Assembly: GCA_029975915.1 (NCBI GenBank)
Contig: JARKOC010000196.1
Span: forward strand, 1-6,731
Direction of reading: 5' to 3'
DNA length: 6,731 bases
Origin: Bryobacteraceae bacterium
GTDB taxonomy: Bacteria > Acidobacteriota > Terriglobia > Bryobacterales > Bryobacteraceae
Below are positions 1 to 5,103 of this stretch, piece by piece (position 1 is the first letter of the stretch; every line of letters begins with the position of its first letter). Both the position numbers and the translations under genes were made by a program. The notes under the pieces were generated by a model. That model had not been told where the DNA came from. It did not search any database and was given only the letters and a program-made list of their open reading frames with translations.

Positions 1-528
1 ACCCCCGACGGCAGCCGCGCGGTGGTCTCACGCAACGCGGCCGCACTTGAGTCCGCTGGGTCACCGGGCGCCGAGGTGCTCAAAGATGTCGATGTCGTGT
101 TGCATGATGGGCATCTGTTGGACGCCTCGCTGCTGCTGGCCCAGAACCCGGCACCGATCCAGGTGCTCGATGGCGGCTCCTGGAAGCCGGGCCTGGAACT
201 GCTGCTGCCGCTGCTCGATGTGGCCGTCGTGTCGGCTGATTTCGCGCTTCCCGGCAGCACACCGGACCAGGCCCTGGACGATCTCGCCGGCTTCGGAATC
301 CCACGGCTGGCACGCAGCTGCGGCGCAGAGCCCGTGCAGGCGATGATCGGCGAGCAACTGGGCATCTTCCCCGTCCCACAGGTCGAGGCGGTCGACACCA
401 CCGGCGCCGGCGACGTGCTGCACGGGTCGCTGATCGCCCAGCTCGCCGGCGGAGTCGATTTCACCGCCGCACTTCGGAACGCGATTGCGCAGGCTTCCGA
501 ATCGGTCACCCACTACGGGGTTCTCTAG
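1..528 (+). CDS. PfkB/ribokinase-family carbohydrate kinase, 3' part only
   Basis: The reading frame is open from the first base to a TAG at 526-528, so the gene begins upstream of the window and about 175 C-terminal codons are seen. Codons 123-137 of the visible part carry VDTTGAGDVLHGSL, the second PfkB signature; the Asp of GAGD is the family's catalytic base and the preceding Gly-rich turn forms the anion hole. Family members phosphorylate sugars, nucleosides or related alcohols with ATP in the cytosol; the substrate cannot be read from this part. The protein stops abruptly at SVTHYGVL, a little short of what I would expect of the family, and the NADAR fragment begins about 15 nt later. 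The last few residues may therefore have been lost at a rearrangement breakpoint. Family confidence is high; substrate and intactness are uncertain. Confidence 0.9.
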   Translation, partial: TPDGSRAVVSRNAAALESAGSPGAEVLKDVDVVLHDGHLLDASLLLAQNPAPIQVLDGGSWKPGLELLLPLLDVAVVSADFALPGSTPDQALDDLAGFGIPRLARSCGAEPVQAMIGEQLGIFPVPQVEAVDTTGAGDVLHGSLIAQLAGGVDFTAALRNAIAQASESVTHYGVL

Positions 529-542
529 GTTGGGAGGCATCT

Positions 543-695
543 CTGCCAACACACGCGAGCCAGCACCCACCAGGTGGCCGCGCAACGCGGGATGACTGCC
601 GAACGTCAGCACCGACCCGGTCACCACGATCTCCACACGATGCAGCTCCCACACCGCCTCGTCGAAACCGTCGACGACGCGGCTCAGATTCTTGA
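543..695 (-). pseudogene. Fragment of a NADAR (YbiA-like) domain gene
   Basis: Read on the minus strand, this stretch encodes 51 residues aligning without gaps to residues 94-144 of the intact NADAR protein at 5428-6006. I count 40 identical positions, including the core GFDEAVWE, EIVVTGSVL and GSRVLAE. The N-terminal half with the FFW-TH and SQWW motifs is absent, and so is the C-terminal EASP-IWGIG-NLLG block. The homology stops beside the end of the kinase gene. The frame is open further on both sides (732 down to 61), but beyond the homologous part it runs antisense to the kinase and is not credible as protein. Differences from the intact copy are spread over the block, so this is a diverged relative and not a recent duplicate. 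It cannot form a complete NADAR fold. Confidence 0.82.
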
Positions 696-813
696 CGTCC
701 CCTGAGGTGCCCACTGTTTCGTTTACGCTCACCCCACGCTCAGGTCATAAGAGCCAAATATCCGGCAATCCATGGGCCGGGCCAAGTTCTGCTGCTTCGA
801 CTGTTAGTCCTTC

Positions 814-1149
814 TCAGAAAGGCGTATCAAAGATATCCTTGTCGTTTTCACCTACCTGACATGTTGCAGCAAAAACAAGGTGCCGGCAGTCCTCTGACAC
901 CAGCACGTAGACCTGGCCAGGGTAGTTCTCTCCGGTAAGCGCGGTCACCGACATACGATCGTCGTCCGTGCCAAAGTCAAGCAGCACACCGTGCAGCCGA
1001 CTAGGTAGCGCCATGTAGTCAACACCAACGAACACCAGGTCAACGTTCCTCTTGACCCCAGTCCCCTTCGGGCTGCGGATTAGCAATGACCTATGACTGA
1101 CCCGATATTCCCATATCTTAAACTCGCGGTCCGGATATACTGCAATCAC
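814..1149 (-). CDS. Uncharacterised 111-aa putative immunity protein
   Basis: A 111-aa cytosolic-type protein with no signal peptide or membrane segment. I recognise the pattern of a widespread actinobacterial hypothetical family, with WEYRVSHRSLLIRSPKG near the N-terminus, a central DLVFVGVDYMALP, and a C-terminal END-DIFDTPF, but I know no assigned biochemical function. The start is GTG at 1149-1147, preceded by GGGAAG with 8 nt spacing. That GTG overlaps the TGA of a short toxin-like frame by four bases (GTGA), the translational coupling typical of a toxin gene followed by its immunity gene. The immunity role is inferred only from this junction, the small size and the neighbouring Imm52 and Imm8 genes. 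It is the most downstream gene of the minus-strand array, about 180 nt beyond Imm52. Confidence 0.72.
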   Translation of the reverse strand: MIAVYPDREFKIWEYRVSHRSLLIRSPKGTGVKRNVDLVFVGVDYMALPSRLHGVLLDFGTDDDRMSVTALTGENYPGQVYVLVSEDCRHLVFAATCQVGENDKDIFDTPF

Positions 1150-1289
1150 CGGAATGACTTCCCAGTTCGCTGAACACGCTGCCAGAATTCAAGATTCACA
1201 AGATCGCCTTTTCCAAATCTGAAGTAGTTCCCAGGTTGTTTCCGATATTCTAGCAATTGGGGGCCATGGTCTGGAATCAATCCCTCACC
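1146..1289 (-). pseudogene. Putative toxin C-terminal stub ahead of the 111-aa gene
   Basis: A minus-strand frame of 47 codons runs from just after a TGA (1292-1290) to a TGA at 1148-1146 and overlaps the start of the 111-aa gene by GTGA. It reads as structured protein, with YRKQPGNYFRFGKGDL and LEFWQRVQRTGKSFR rich in aromatic and basic residues, and has no convincing start of its own. It is short, begins abruptly and sits in the slot where a toxin tip would be, so I infer the last part of a lost polymorphic toxin. I cannot name the toxin family. It could instead be a chance open frame; the coupled junction and the similar arrangement at other immunity genes argue against that. Confidence 0.5.
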
Positions 1290-1314
1290 TCACCTAACCC
1301 TTGACACGTAGGGA

Positions 1315-1327
1315 GGCCCGAAGGGCC
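1315..1327 (-). terminator. Small GC hairpin after the Imm52 gene
   Basis: Directly after the TGA of the Imm52 gene (1332-1330) the minus-strand transcript contains GGCCC-TTC-GGGCC, a perfect 5-bp GC stem with a 3-nt loop. There is no U tract. It could act as a weak actinobacterial-type terminator or as a pause or processing site before the next module. The call rests on position and symmetry only. Confidence 0.3.
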
Positions 1328-1329
1328 GC

Positions 1330-2040
1330 TCAAGTCCGGCCATCACTCGAAGGTATCGGACGTAACAGCGACGCACGCTGCAGGTTCTGCCGAATGGTCC
1401 TCACGGCAGCTTCATCGACATCCCCGAAGGTTTGCGCTGCCCGAATAAAGGCGCCGCCGTCTGCAGGTTCGCAATCAGCGACCTGCACCGCATCAGGATG
1501 CACATCGGCCAAGTATGTTAGCCACCCGACCACCGGCTCCTTTGGCGCTGGCATCTGGGCTTCACGTAACCTGCTGGTCGTCCAGGTGGCCCATGCTGGT
1601 TCCCATGCCTCGATCACCGCACGAAAGATCTGCAAGGCTTCGCTCGGCGAATAGAGGCTCGCAGAACGCTCATCAAGCACAGGTAAGTCCAGTACAAGGC
1701 AATTTGAGAACGCACGTGTCTTGGGATGAGCGCCAACCAGCACACTCAAACCCACTTCAGGCTGTGCGCCATTCCACATGCCGACTCGGAACCCCACAGA
1801 CTCGCTATAGTCACGGCGATGACGATCTCGATCAAACAGCTGGCTGAGCGAATCAGGATCGGCCTTGATCGGCATCATCAATGCTGAGGCTCTGCTGTGT
1901 CCTTTCTCGAACCACGTGCCTAGCAACCGATCGATATCCGCGAGAGCCGCCAAGAAACCAGCCAGCCGCTCTCCCGCCCACTCCACCGATACCCACTGGT
2001 TGCCCCAATAGGCCCCAATGTACGACGCTTCACTTGGCAT
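1330..2040 (-). CDS. Imm52-family immunity protein
   Basis: A 236-aa cytosolic protein with the features I associate with Imm52: an N-terminal SYIGAYWG (residues 6-13), a helical segment with AGERLAGFLAALADID (22-37), TWFEKG-SR-A (42-53), a RHRRDYSESVGFRVGMWNG block (73-91) and a LVLDLP strand (115-120). Imm52 proteins are predicted antidotes in polymorphic toxin systems, usually next to toxins with a Tox-REase-5 nuclease tip, and would bind and block that nuclease. A broken Tox-REase-5-like tip ends 3 nt before this ATG, which agrees with the assignment. The start is ATG 2040, with GAGGTGA directly upstream overlapping the toxin stop. The full-length open frame suggests a functional orphan immunity gene. 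Binding to any toxin is inferred. Confidence 0.85.
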   Translation of the reverse strand: MPSEASYIGAYWGNQWVSVEWAGERLAGFLAALADIDRLLGTWFEKGHSRASALMMPIKADPDSLSQLFDRDRHRRDYSESVGFRVGMWNGAQPEVGLSVLVGAHPKTRAFSNCLVLDLPVLDERSASLYSPSEALQIFRAVIEAWEPAWATWTTSRLREAQMPAPKEPVVGWLTYLADVHPDAVQVADCEPADGGAFIRAAQTFGDVDEAAVRTIRQNLQRASLLRPIPSSDGRT

Positions 2041-2043
2041 GAC

Positions 2044-2138
2044 TCACCTCACAGGAACATACCTGACAGTCATACCAGAGATGTTGTTCCTCGTGAACAG
2101 ATTGTTGATCGCCGCAGCCGCTCTTCAGCAACCGACCA
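2044..2138 (-). pseudogene. Tox-REase-5-like nuclease toxin, C-terminal remnant with frameshift
   Basis: Two minus-strand frames join here. One gives AWSVAEE (about 2141-2121). The next gives RAAAAINNLFTRNNISG followed by MTVRYVPVR and a TGA at 2046-2044. Together they resemble the end of the Tox-REase-5 restriction-endonuclease-like toxin domain, where a W-x-x-AE motif is followed by an amphipathic helix, a LF...I turn and a final strand ending in a YVP-type sequence. The one-base frame change falls near 2121-2126. Further upstream (to about 2200) the frames are broken and no catalytic D/E-x-K region is recognisable, so the remnant is inactive. The stop lies 3 nt before the Imm52 gene, the expected partner. 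The tip itself is well supported; the exact family is likely, not certain. Confidence 0.68.
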
Positions 2139-2303
2139 CGCACGATAAGGCTCGTACTGATCCCAGTTCTTGTTCAACGGACCCCAATTCCCACAGCTCG
2201 AAGCTCAGCCTCCAACGGACCCGTAGGGCCGTCCCTCCCGGTGATGAGACTAGTGCCAAAGTGCCAGTCAACCGAGGATACCCCGCTCAGGCGTGCGAAA
2301 CCT

Positions 2304-2322
2304 GGCGCCCGGCTAGGGCGCC
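2304..2322. terminator. 7-bp GC hairpin overlapping the Imm8 stop codon
   Basis: GGCGCCC-ggcta-GGGCGCC is a perfect 7-bp inverted repeat with a 5-nt loop. The loop contains the TAG of the Imm8 gene on the minus strand. It lacks a U tract, but strong GC stems of this kind at gene ends can terminate or stabilise transcripts in high-GC Gram-positives. It also falls at the boundary between the Imm8 module and the Tox-REase-5/Imm52 module, so it could mark a cassette edge. Confidence 0.42.
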
Positions 2323-2672
2323 GGTCGGTAGTCCTCAAATTCCCAATGGCCAATTCGTGAAAGCCTTCTGGCAACCTCGGCCCAGTCGCTGCCCTCACAT
2401 GCTTCCACACGACTCTCTAGATACGCTCGAATAGTCGGCCATTCAAAGGAACCCACAACCAGGTGGTGGCGGGCGTCGATCGGGCCGGATAAGGCTGCTT
2501 CTTTTGCCAGCCAGCCTCCCGTGCACACAACGAGATCGAAGGACTCTTCGCCAGGACTGCAGGCCGGGCCGATCATGAGCCGAATCATCAGTCCAAAGTC
2601 CGGATCTTTGGGACACCAATCCGCAAGGTTGGCGACACTGAAACTCATCACTGACCGCAAGGATGCTCTCAT
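2313..2672 (-). CDS. Imm8-family immunity protein
   Basis: A 119-aa protein matching the Imm8 pattern: N-terminal DWCPKDPDFGLMIRLMIGP (about 18-36), ESFDLVVCTGGWL (43-55), RHHLVVGSFEW (68-78), and a C-terminal CEGSDWAEVARRLSRIGHW (92-110) closing on EFEDY (111-115). Imm8 proteins are predicted antidotes of polymorphic toxins and are small cytosolic proteins with no signal or membrane segment. The ATG at 2672 is preferred because MRASLRS and the following residues fit the family N-terminus; an internal GTG or ATG would cut it. No good Shine-Dalgarno is seen. The ATG lies inside a perfect inverted repeat (2671-2688) and overlaps the stop of a short upstream frame as ATGA. No recognisable toxin precedes it, since the upstream side is occupied by the IS3 orfA remnant, so it appears to be an orphan antidote. 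Confidence 0.84.
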   Translation of the reverse strand: MRASLRSVMSFSVANLADWCPKDPDFGLMIRLMIGPACSPGEESFDLVVCTGGWLAKEAALSGPIDARHHLVVGSFEWPTIRAYLESRVEACEGSDWAEVARRLSRIGHWEFEDYRPAP

Positions 2673-2688
2673 GGTATATCGATACCAT
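2671..2688. repeat. Inverted repeat covering the Imm8 start codon
   Basis: ATGGTAT-ATCG-ATACCAT is a perfect 7-bp inverted repeat with a 4-nt spacer; its left arm contains the CAT complement of the Imm8 ATG. It could be an operator half-site pair, or on the minus-strand RNA a hairpin that hides the start codon. The role is inferred only from symmetry and position. Confidence 0.4.
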
Positions 2689-2751
2689 CGAGGTGTCCGT
2701 CACCTGTCATCCTGGATGGTCATAGCGTCAGGATCTCAATCAGCTGACAGA

Positions 2752-2919
2752 TCAACTCCTCGTCCCGCTGGGCGCGGGCTGCATCGCGACCCGCTGCACC
2801 GTCCCCAGCGCGACACCGAGTTCAGCCCGCAGCGTCCTCACCATCCGCACCGCAGCAGCCTTCTCCTCAACCGAACAGCGACCCGTCGTCAGCTGCCCAT
2901 CCGCCAGTTCCCTCCACAT
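2752..2919 (-). mobile_element. IS3-group transposase OrfA, N-terminal remnant
   Basis: A minus-strand frame of 55 codons (ATG 2919-2917, TGA 2754-2752) contains SVEEKAAAVRMVRTLRAELG followed by GTVQRVA (about 2874-2785), the N-terminal helix-turn-helix region of OrfA in actinobacterial IS3-group elements. A full OrfA is about 95-110 aa and continues with a VRSWVRQ-type helix and a leucine zipper; here homology stops after the first helices and the frame ends in unrelated residues. The usual short start (MPRKY-type) is replaced by about 15 unrelated codons. It is a dead fragment. An OrfB remnant of what may be the same IS type lies at about 6085-6384 in the same orientation, but the two are too far apart to be one intact element. 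Confidence 0.75.
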
Positions 2920-3023
2920 CACCCATCCCCGTTTCCAAAGTCAGGAGCCTCCAACAACCCAAGGCGCTTCACGAGCGACGACACCTCGGCCTTGAGCCTG
3001 CTCAGCTCTGCGTCGGGAATCAT
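2919..3023 (-). other. Short unidentified ORF with heptad-like helix, upstream of the OrfA remnant
   Basis: A 34-codon frame (ATG 3023-3021) reads MIPDAELSRLKAEVSSLVKR then LGLLEAPDFGNGDG, predicted as one amphipathic, leucine-spaced helix. Its TGA overlaps the ATG of the OrfA remnant frame as TGATG. Upstream, the frame is open only to a TGA about 24 nt away. I cannot assign a family. It may be the tail of another broken gene. The rest of 2673-3085 holds no convincing gene on either strand; it appears to be assembled from short fragments. Confidence 0.25.
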
Positions 3024-3118
3024 CGCCTCGGCCAACGGCTGTCAAGAACGTCACTTCGCTCGCTAAAAAATGGACCTAGCTCGCTTTGCTTCGTCAACGA
3101 CATCCAAAGGTGGCACCT

Positions 3119-3346
3119 ATGGTCACCACAACAGCAACCCCAGCAACCCCGCTGCGTGGCCCAGGAAGCGAGCCCGTGACCGACACCAACTTCGCCGCAC
3201 GCCTCACCGCCGCGCGCAAGACCCAGTCACTCATCCAGCAGCTCGCCGACCGCTCCGGCGCCCACGTCGCCCAGATCCGCCGCTACGAAGCCGGAAGCAG
3301 CCAGCCCATCCTCGAAGTCCTCCGCTCACTTGCGCTCGCAAGGTAG
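3119..3346 (+). pseudogene. XRE-family helix-turn-helix regulator, truncated
   Basis: The frame contains FAARLTAARKTQSL, QQLADRSGAHVAQIRRYEAG, and SSQPILEVLRSLALA, the five-helix DNA-binding domain of an HTH_3/XRE repressor. It ends at TAG (3344-3346) directly after LALA, where intact members continue for several dozen residues, so the 3' part has been lost. The recognition region may also be one residue short: SLIQQLAD where the family usually has SLTQQQLAD. ATG 3119 has AAAGGTGG five nt upstream; GTG 3176, with AGGAAG seven nt upstream, is an alternative that starts closer to the domain. It is the only plus-strand item inside the array and converges on a toxin fragment truncated at the same place, so a deletion or recombination junction probably lies near 3340-3365. 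Confidence 0.72.
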
Positions 3347-3352
3347 CGGGGC

Positions 3353-3637
3353 TCACTCATCTGGTCGCATGTTTGCCAATCCTCCGTTCGGATTGCTGAG
3401 GTTGGTCGGACCACCACCCTCCCGGATGTAGAACTCCTCCATGCGGTCTAGCTGGGTGCCAGGCTTCGCACGCCCAATGATCTCGAACTCGAAGTCGGCG
3501 TCGGGGTGAGCCCGCGCGTGCTCTGCCTGCCTCGCGACATAGCGTGCCTCGTTCTTGGCGTGCCTAATGTAGGGCTTTCCGTCCATCAGATCCGTTCGAC
3601 GGTCACAGATCCCAACCGTTTGTACCGCCCTGCAGCG
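3353..3637 (-). pseudogene. Polymorphic-toxin C-terminal domain fragment without its immunity gene
   Basis: A minus-strand frame open from 3637 to TGA 3355-3353 encodes MDGKPYIRHAKNEARY, then RQAEHARAHPDADFEFEIIG, RAKPGTQLDRMEEFYIR and GGGPTNLSNPNGGLANMR. The GGPTN-NP-GGL-N-R ending is one I associate with C-terminal toxin domains of Rhs/polymorphic-toxin proteins, usually followed by a short HQM-type tail. Here the last residues are replaced by PDE-stop at the junction with the XRE fragment. The order YI, R..RQ.EH, FEI, EE..I, N loosely resembles a GIY-YIG nuclease, but the Gly expected after YI is Arg; treat this as a guess. ATG 3586 overlaps a TGA (TGATG), but no Shine-Dalgarno supports it as a separate gene. 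The immunity gene expected downstream is missing. Confidence 0.62.
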
Positions 3638-3654
3638 TCAATCGCGAAGGGCGG

Positions 3655-3954
3655 CTAATCTCCGATAAACCAAAGATAGCGATGAGGCGATTTTAATGCC
3701 ACTTTACATAGCTGCGCCAATTCATCGAGCGGAGCAAATTCCTCTGATCCGAGATATGCTGCGGAGAGGCGCGCGACTTCTATCTGAACCCATGGGATTT
3801 GCCAACTATTGAATATAGTGTTCGCGTAGGGATCCACCATCGATAGCATGTGGTACTGTTCGGATTGCCACATGACAGTCTCTTTTCTAAAAGAGTATTC
3901 GCCTAGCACTAGGTTCTCACCATTCTCCCTGCGAACGGCAGTCGAAATCGGCAC
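3655..3954 (-). CDS. Putative immunity protein, ~100-aa family, copy 1
   Basis: A 99-aa cytosolic protein. Its middle, VDPYANTIFNSWQIPW followed by E-ARL and LDELAQL, and its end, PHRYLWFIGD, match a common but functionally unnamed family seen beside polymorphic toxins. It is a paralogue of the protein at 4192-4497: the VDP-A-T-F-IPW block, the ALDE/PLDE helix and the C-terminal RYL align. GTG 3954 is the start, with AAGGAG at 3968-3963 and an 8-nt spacer, the best Shine-Dalgarno in the array. It follows the 78-aa ORF by 4 nt and probably shares its transcript. The immunity role is inferred from size, family resemblance and context. Base composition is clearly less GC-rich than the flanks, suggesting transfer. 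Confidence 0.75.
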   Translation of the reverse strand: MPISTAVRRENGENLVLGEYSFRKETVMWQSEQYHMLSMVDPYANTIFNSWQIPWVQIEVARLSAAYLGSEEFAPLDELAQLCKVALKSPHRYLWFIGD

Positions 3955-3958
3955 CTAT

Positions 3959-4195
3959 TTATCTCCTTAATTTTAGTGTCGCAATAACTTCTTGACTGCG
4001 AATTGCCTTAGTTAGAAGACGGCCAATATTTGTCGTATATCTCGCTCTGGGGCCCGTCTCCTCAACGGGAATGCTATGCCCTTGCCACTGAGGTAGCGGC
4101 GCGGTCGGAGAACCCGGAAAATATCTAGCAGGACACCACCGGGCTACCCAACTCGTCCACAACAAGTGGCAATCGGCAGGAATTCTGGCACTCAC
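3959..4195 (-). CDS. Unidentified 78-aa ORF between two immunity paralogues
   Basis: A 78-codon frame starting with GTG 4195-4193, which overlaps the TGA of the upstream paralogue as GTGA, and ending with TAA 3961-3959, 4 nt before the next gene. I do not recognise the product. The N-terminal half is Trp-, Cys- and Pro-rich (LLWTSWVARWCPARYFPGSP). The C-terminal half, PVEETGPRARYTTNIGRLL and ending ATLKLRR, looks like a folded basic protein. Two readings fit: a real small gene coupled on both sides, or, by analogy with other slots in the array, the tip of a toxin cognate to the gene at 3655-3954 with an incidental GTG overlap. No signal peptide or membrane helix is evident. Its A/T content rises toward the 3' end, unlike the flanking genome. 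Confidence 0.5.
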   Translation of the reverse strand: MSARIPADCHLLWTSWVARWCPARYFPGSPTAPLPQWQGHSIPVEETGPRARYTTNIGRLLTKAIRSQEVIATLKLRR

Positions 4196-4497
4196 TTGTC
4201 ATTTCCTTCAAGAACCAAGTATCTGCCGGGGCCTCTTATTGATATTCTGGCGAGTGCACTCGCTTCGTCGAGCGCGATCCGTTGTTCCGGATCGGTCGAG
4301 GCGTCTGTCAAAGCCTCTATCTCGGATAGGAGCCAAGGGATGTGTAGTGTGTAGAAGAGCGTTACCGCGCTGGGATCAACTGCCGACAATAAGGGGTACC
4401 GTTCCGGGTCAAGCAAAGACCAACTGATACTAAGCTGCAGCGCTCCTCGAACGATTTCCATACCCGCTTCGGTGCGGACGATTGCTGTGACTGACAT
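4192..4497 (-). CDS. Putative immunity protein, ~100-aa family, copy 2
   Basis: A 101-aa cytosolic protein paralogous to the one at 3655-3954. Shared features are an N-terminal TA-VR-E-G strand pair, PERYPLLSAVDPSAVTLF followed by HIPWL, an E-IEALTDAS helix, IALDEASAL, and a C-terminal GPGRYLVLEG. By eye about a third of positions are identical, so they are old paralogues or separately acquired members of one family. The start is ATG 4497, with AAAGG about 7 nt upstream. A toxin-like frame ends with TAG just 2 nt before this ATG, the arrangement expected of a toxin tip and its antidote. Its own TGA overlaps the GTG of the 78-aa ORF. Function as an antidote is inferred. Confidence 0.76.
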   Translation of the reverse strand: MSVTAIVRTEAGMEIVRGALQLSISWSLLDPERYPLLSAVDPSAVTLFYTLHIPWLLSEIEALTDASTDPEQRIALDEASALARISIRGPGRYLVLEGNDK

Positions 4498-4499
4498 GA

Positions 4500-4592
4500 C
4501 TAACCTTTAGGCCTTCCAGGGAACATGGTAATGAAGCTGTAACCTCTTCCATTGGTGATCACTCTTTCAGTCTCGTTCGTGCTGTCATTCAC
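4500..4592 (-). pseudogene. Toxin C-terminal stub ahead of immunity copy 2
   Basis: A minus-strand frame of 30 codons ends with TERVITNGRGYSFITMFPG and RPKG before TAG 4502-4500, 2 nt upstream of the ATG at 4497. A closing strand of the type V-T-x-G-x-x-x-T-x-FP is common at the end of BECR-fold RNase toxins (the barnase/EndoU/colicin E5-D/RelE group), so I infer the last two strands of such a toxin. The frame begins within the last codons of the barstar-like gene (GTG 4592-4590), so the body of the toxin was replaced by that gene. The match is short; a chance frame cannot be excluded, but position and sequence agree. Confidence 0.55.
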
Positions 4593-5088
4593 TCACCGGG
4601 CGGAGTCCGTATTGGTTCCCGTGGATGACGATATCAACCCCACCTGTATCGAGAGCACCCCACCGGAGTCTACCGAATTCCTCCAGCTTACGATTTTCTG
4701 TGTACAGAATCGACGCCAACGTCTCATCTCCTCCTTCGACAGCTGCAACAAACGGCACCTCGCGAGAACGCCAGCGGTCAAGCAAACTGGGAAGAAGCCA
4801 CACAAACGATTCTCTCACCAAAGAATCAACCGCGCCCTTCACGACCATCAGATAGCCGTTGGTATTTCCAATCCAATCAAGATCAGACAGCAGATCCAGG
4901 ATTGCGTCAAGCCCTCGGATTAAATGAGGAAAACCAAACATGTCAGAAAGATAGCTGGTGAGCTCTGCCTCATCAACGATGCTGGACAAGTCGACGACGT
5001 AGACAGCCATTCCGGCACGTCTCGCTTCTTCTTGGAGCCGAGCCAAAGGCTCGGCTTCCATCCGAATATGAATCACGTAAGGTTCCAT
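4585..5088 (-). CDS. Barstar-related ribonuclease inhibitor
   Basis: A 167-aa protein whose residues 28-90 follow barstar: strand AVYVVDLSSI, helix DEAELTSYLSDMFGFP, then HLIRGLDAILDLLSDLDW and strand NGYLMVVKG. In barstar the equivalent loop and helix (G-NLDAL-D) plug the RNase active site, and the Asp of RGLDAI corresponds to that acidic helix. The protein has an N-terminal extension of about 27 residues and a C-terminal extension of about 47, longer than the ~90-aa classic barstar, as is common in immunity versions. ATG 5088 is preceded by AAAGGTAG at about 7 nt spacing. It is the first gene of the minus-strand array. A short toxin-like frame ends 15 nt upstream, which suggests the cognate target was an RNase tip now lost. 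No signal peptide is seen. Confidence 0.8.
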   Translation of the reverse strand: MEPYVIHIRMEAEPLARLQEEARRAGMAVYVVDLSSIVDEAELTSYLSDMFGFPHLIRGLDAILDLLSDLDWIGNTNGYLMVVKGAVDSLVRESFVWLLPSLLDRWRSREVPFVAAVEGGDETLASILYTENRKLEEFGRLRWGALDTGGVDIVIHGNQYGLRPVSE

Positions 5089-5103
5089 AGCAAGACTACC
5101 TTT

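Noticed and set aside
61..732. 223-codon minus-strand open frame across the kinase end
   Set aside because: Only the 543-695 part has protein homology (NADAR). The remainder is antisense to a well-supported kinase and is open because of high GC content.
2152..2190. Imperfect ~18-nt direct repeat in the Tox-REase-5 remnant region
   Set aside because: Only about 13 of 18 positions agree; this is too weak to call a duplication.
2018..3066. Long plus-strand frames (2018-2434 and 2521-3066)
   Set aside because: They are antisense to Imm8, the Tox-REase-5 remnant and the OrfA remnant, and have low-complexity Pro/Arg/His-rich translations with no recognisable motif.
3353..3637. Firm assignment as a GIY-YIG nuclease
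   Set aside because: The order of YI, R, EH, E and N residues is suggestive, but the Gly after YI is replaced and I could not align a full domain.
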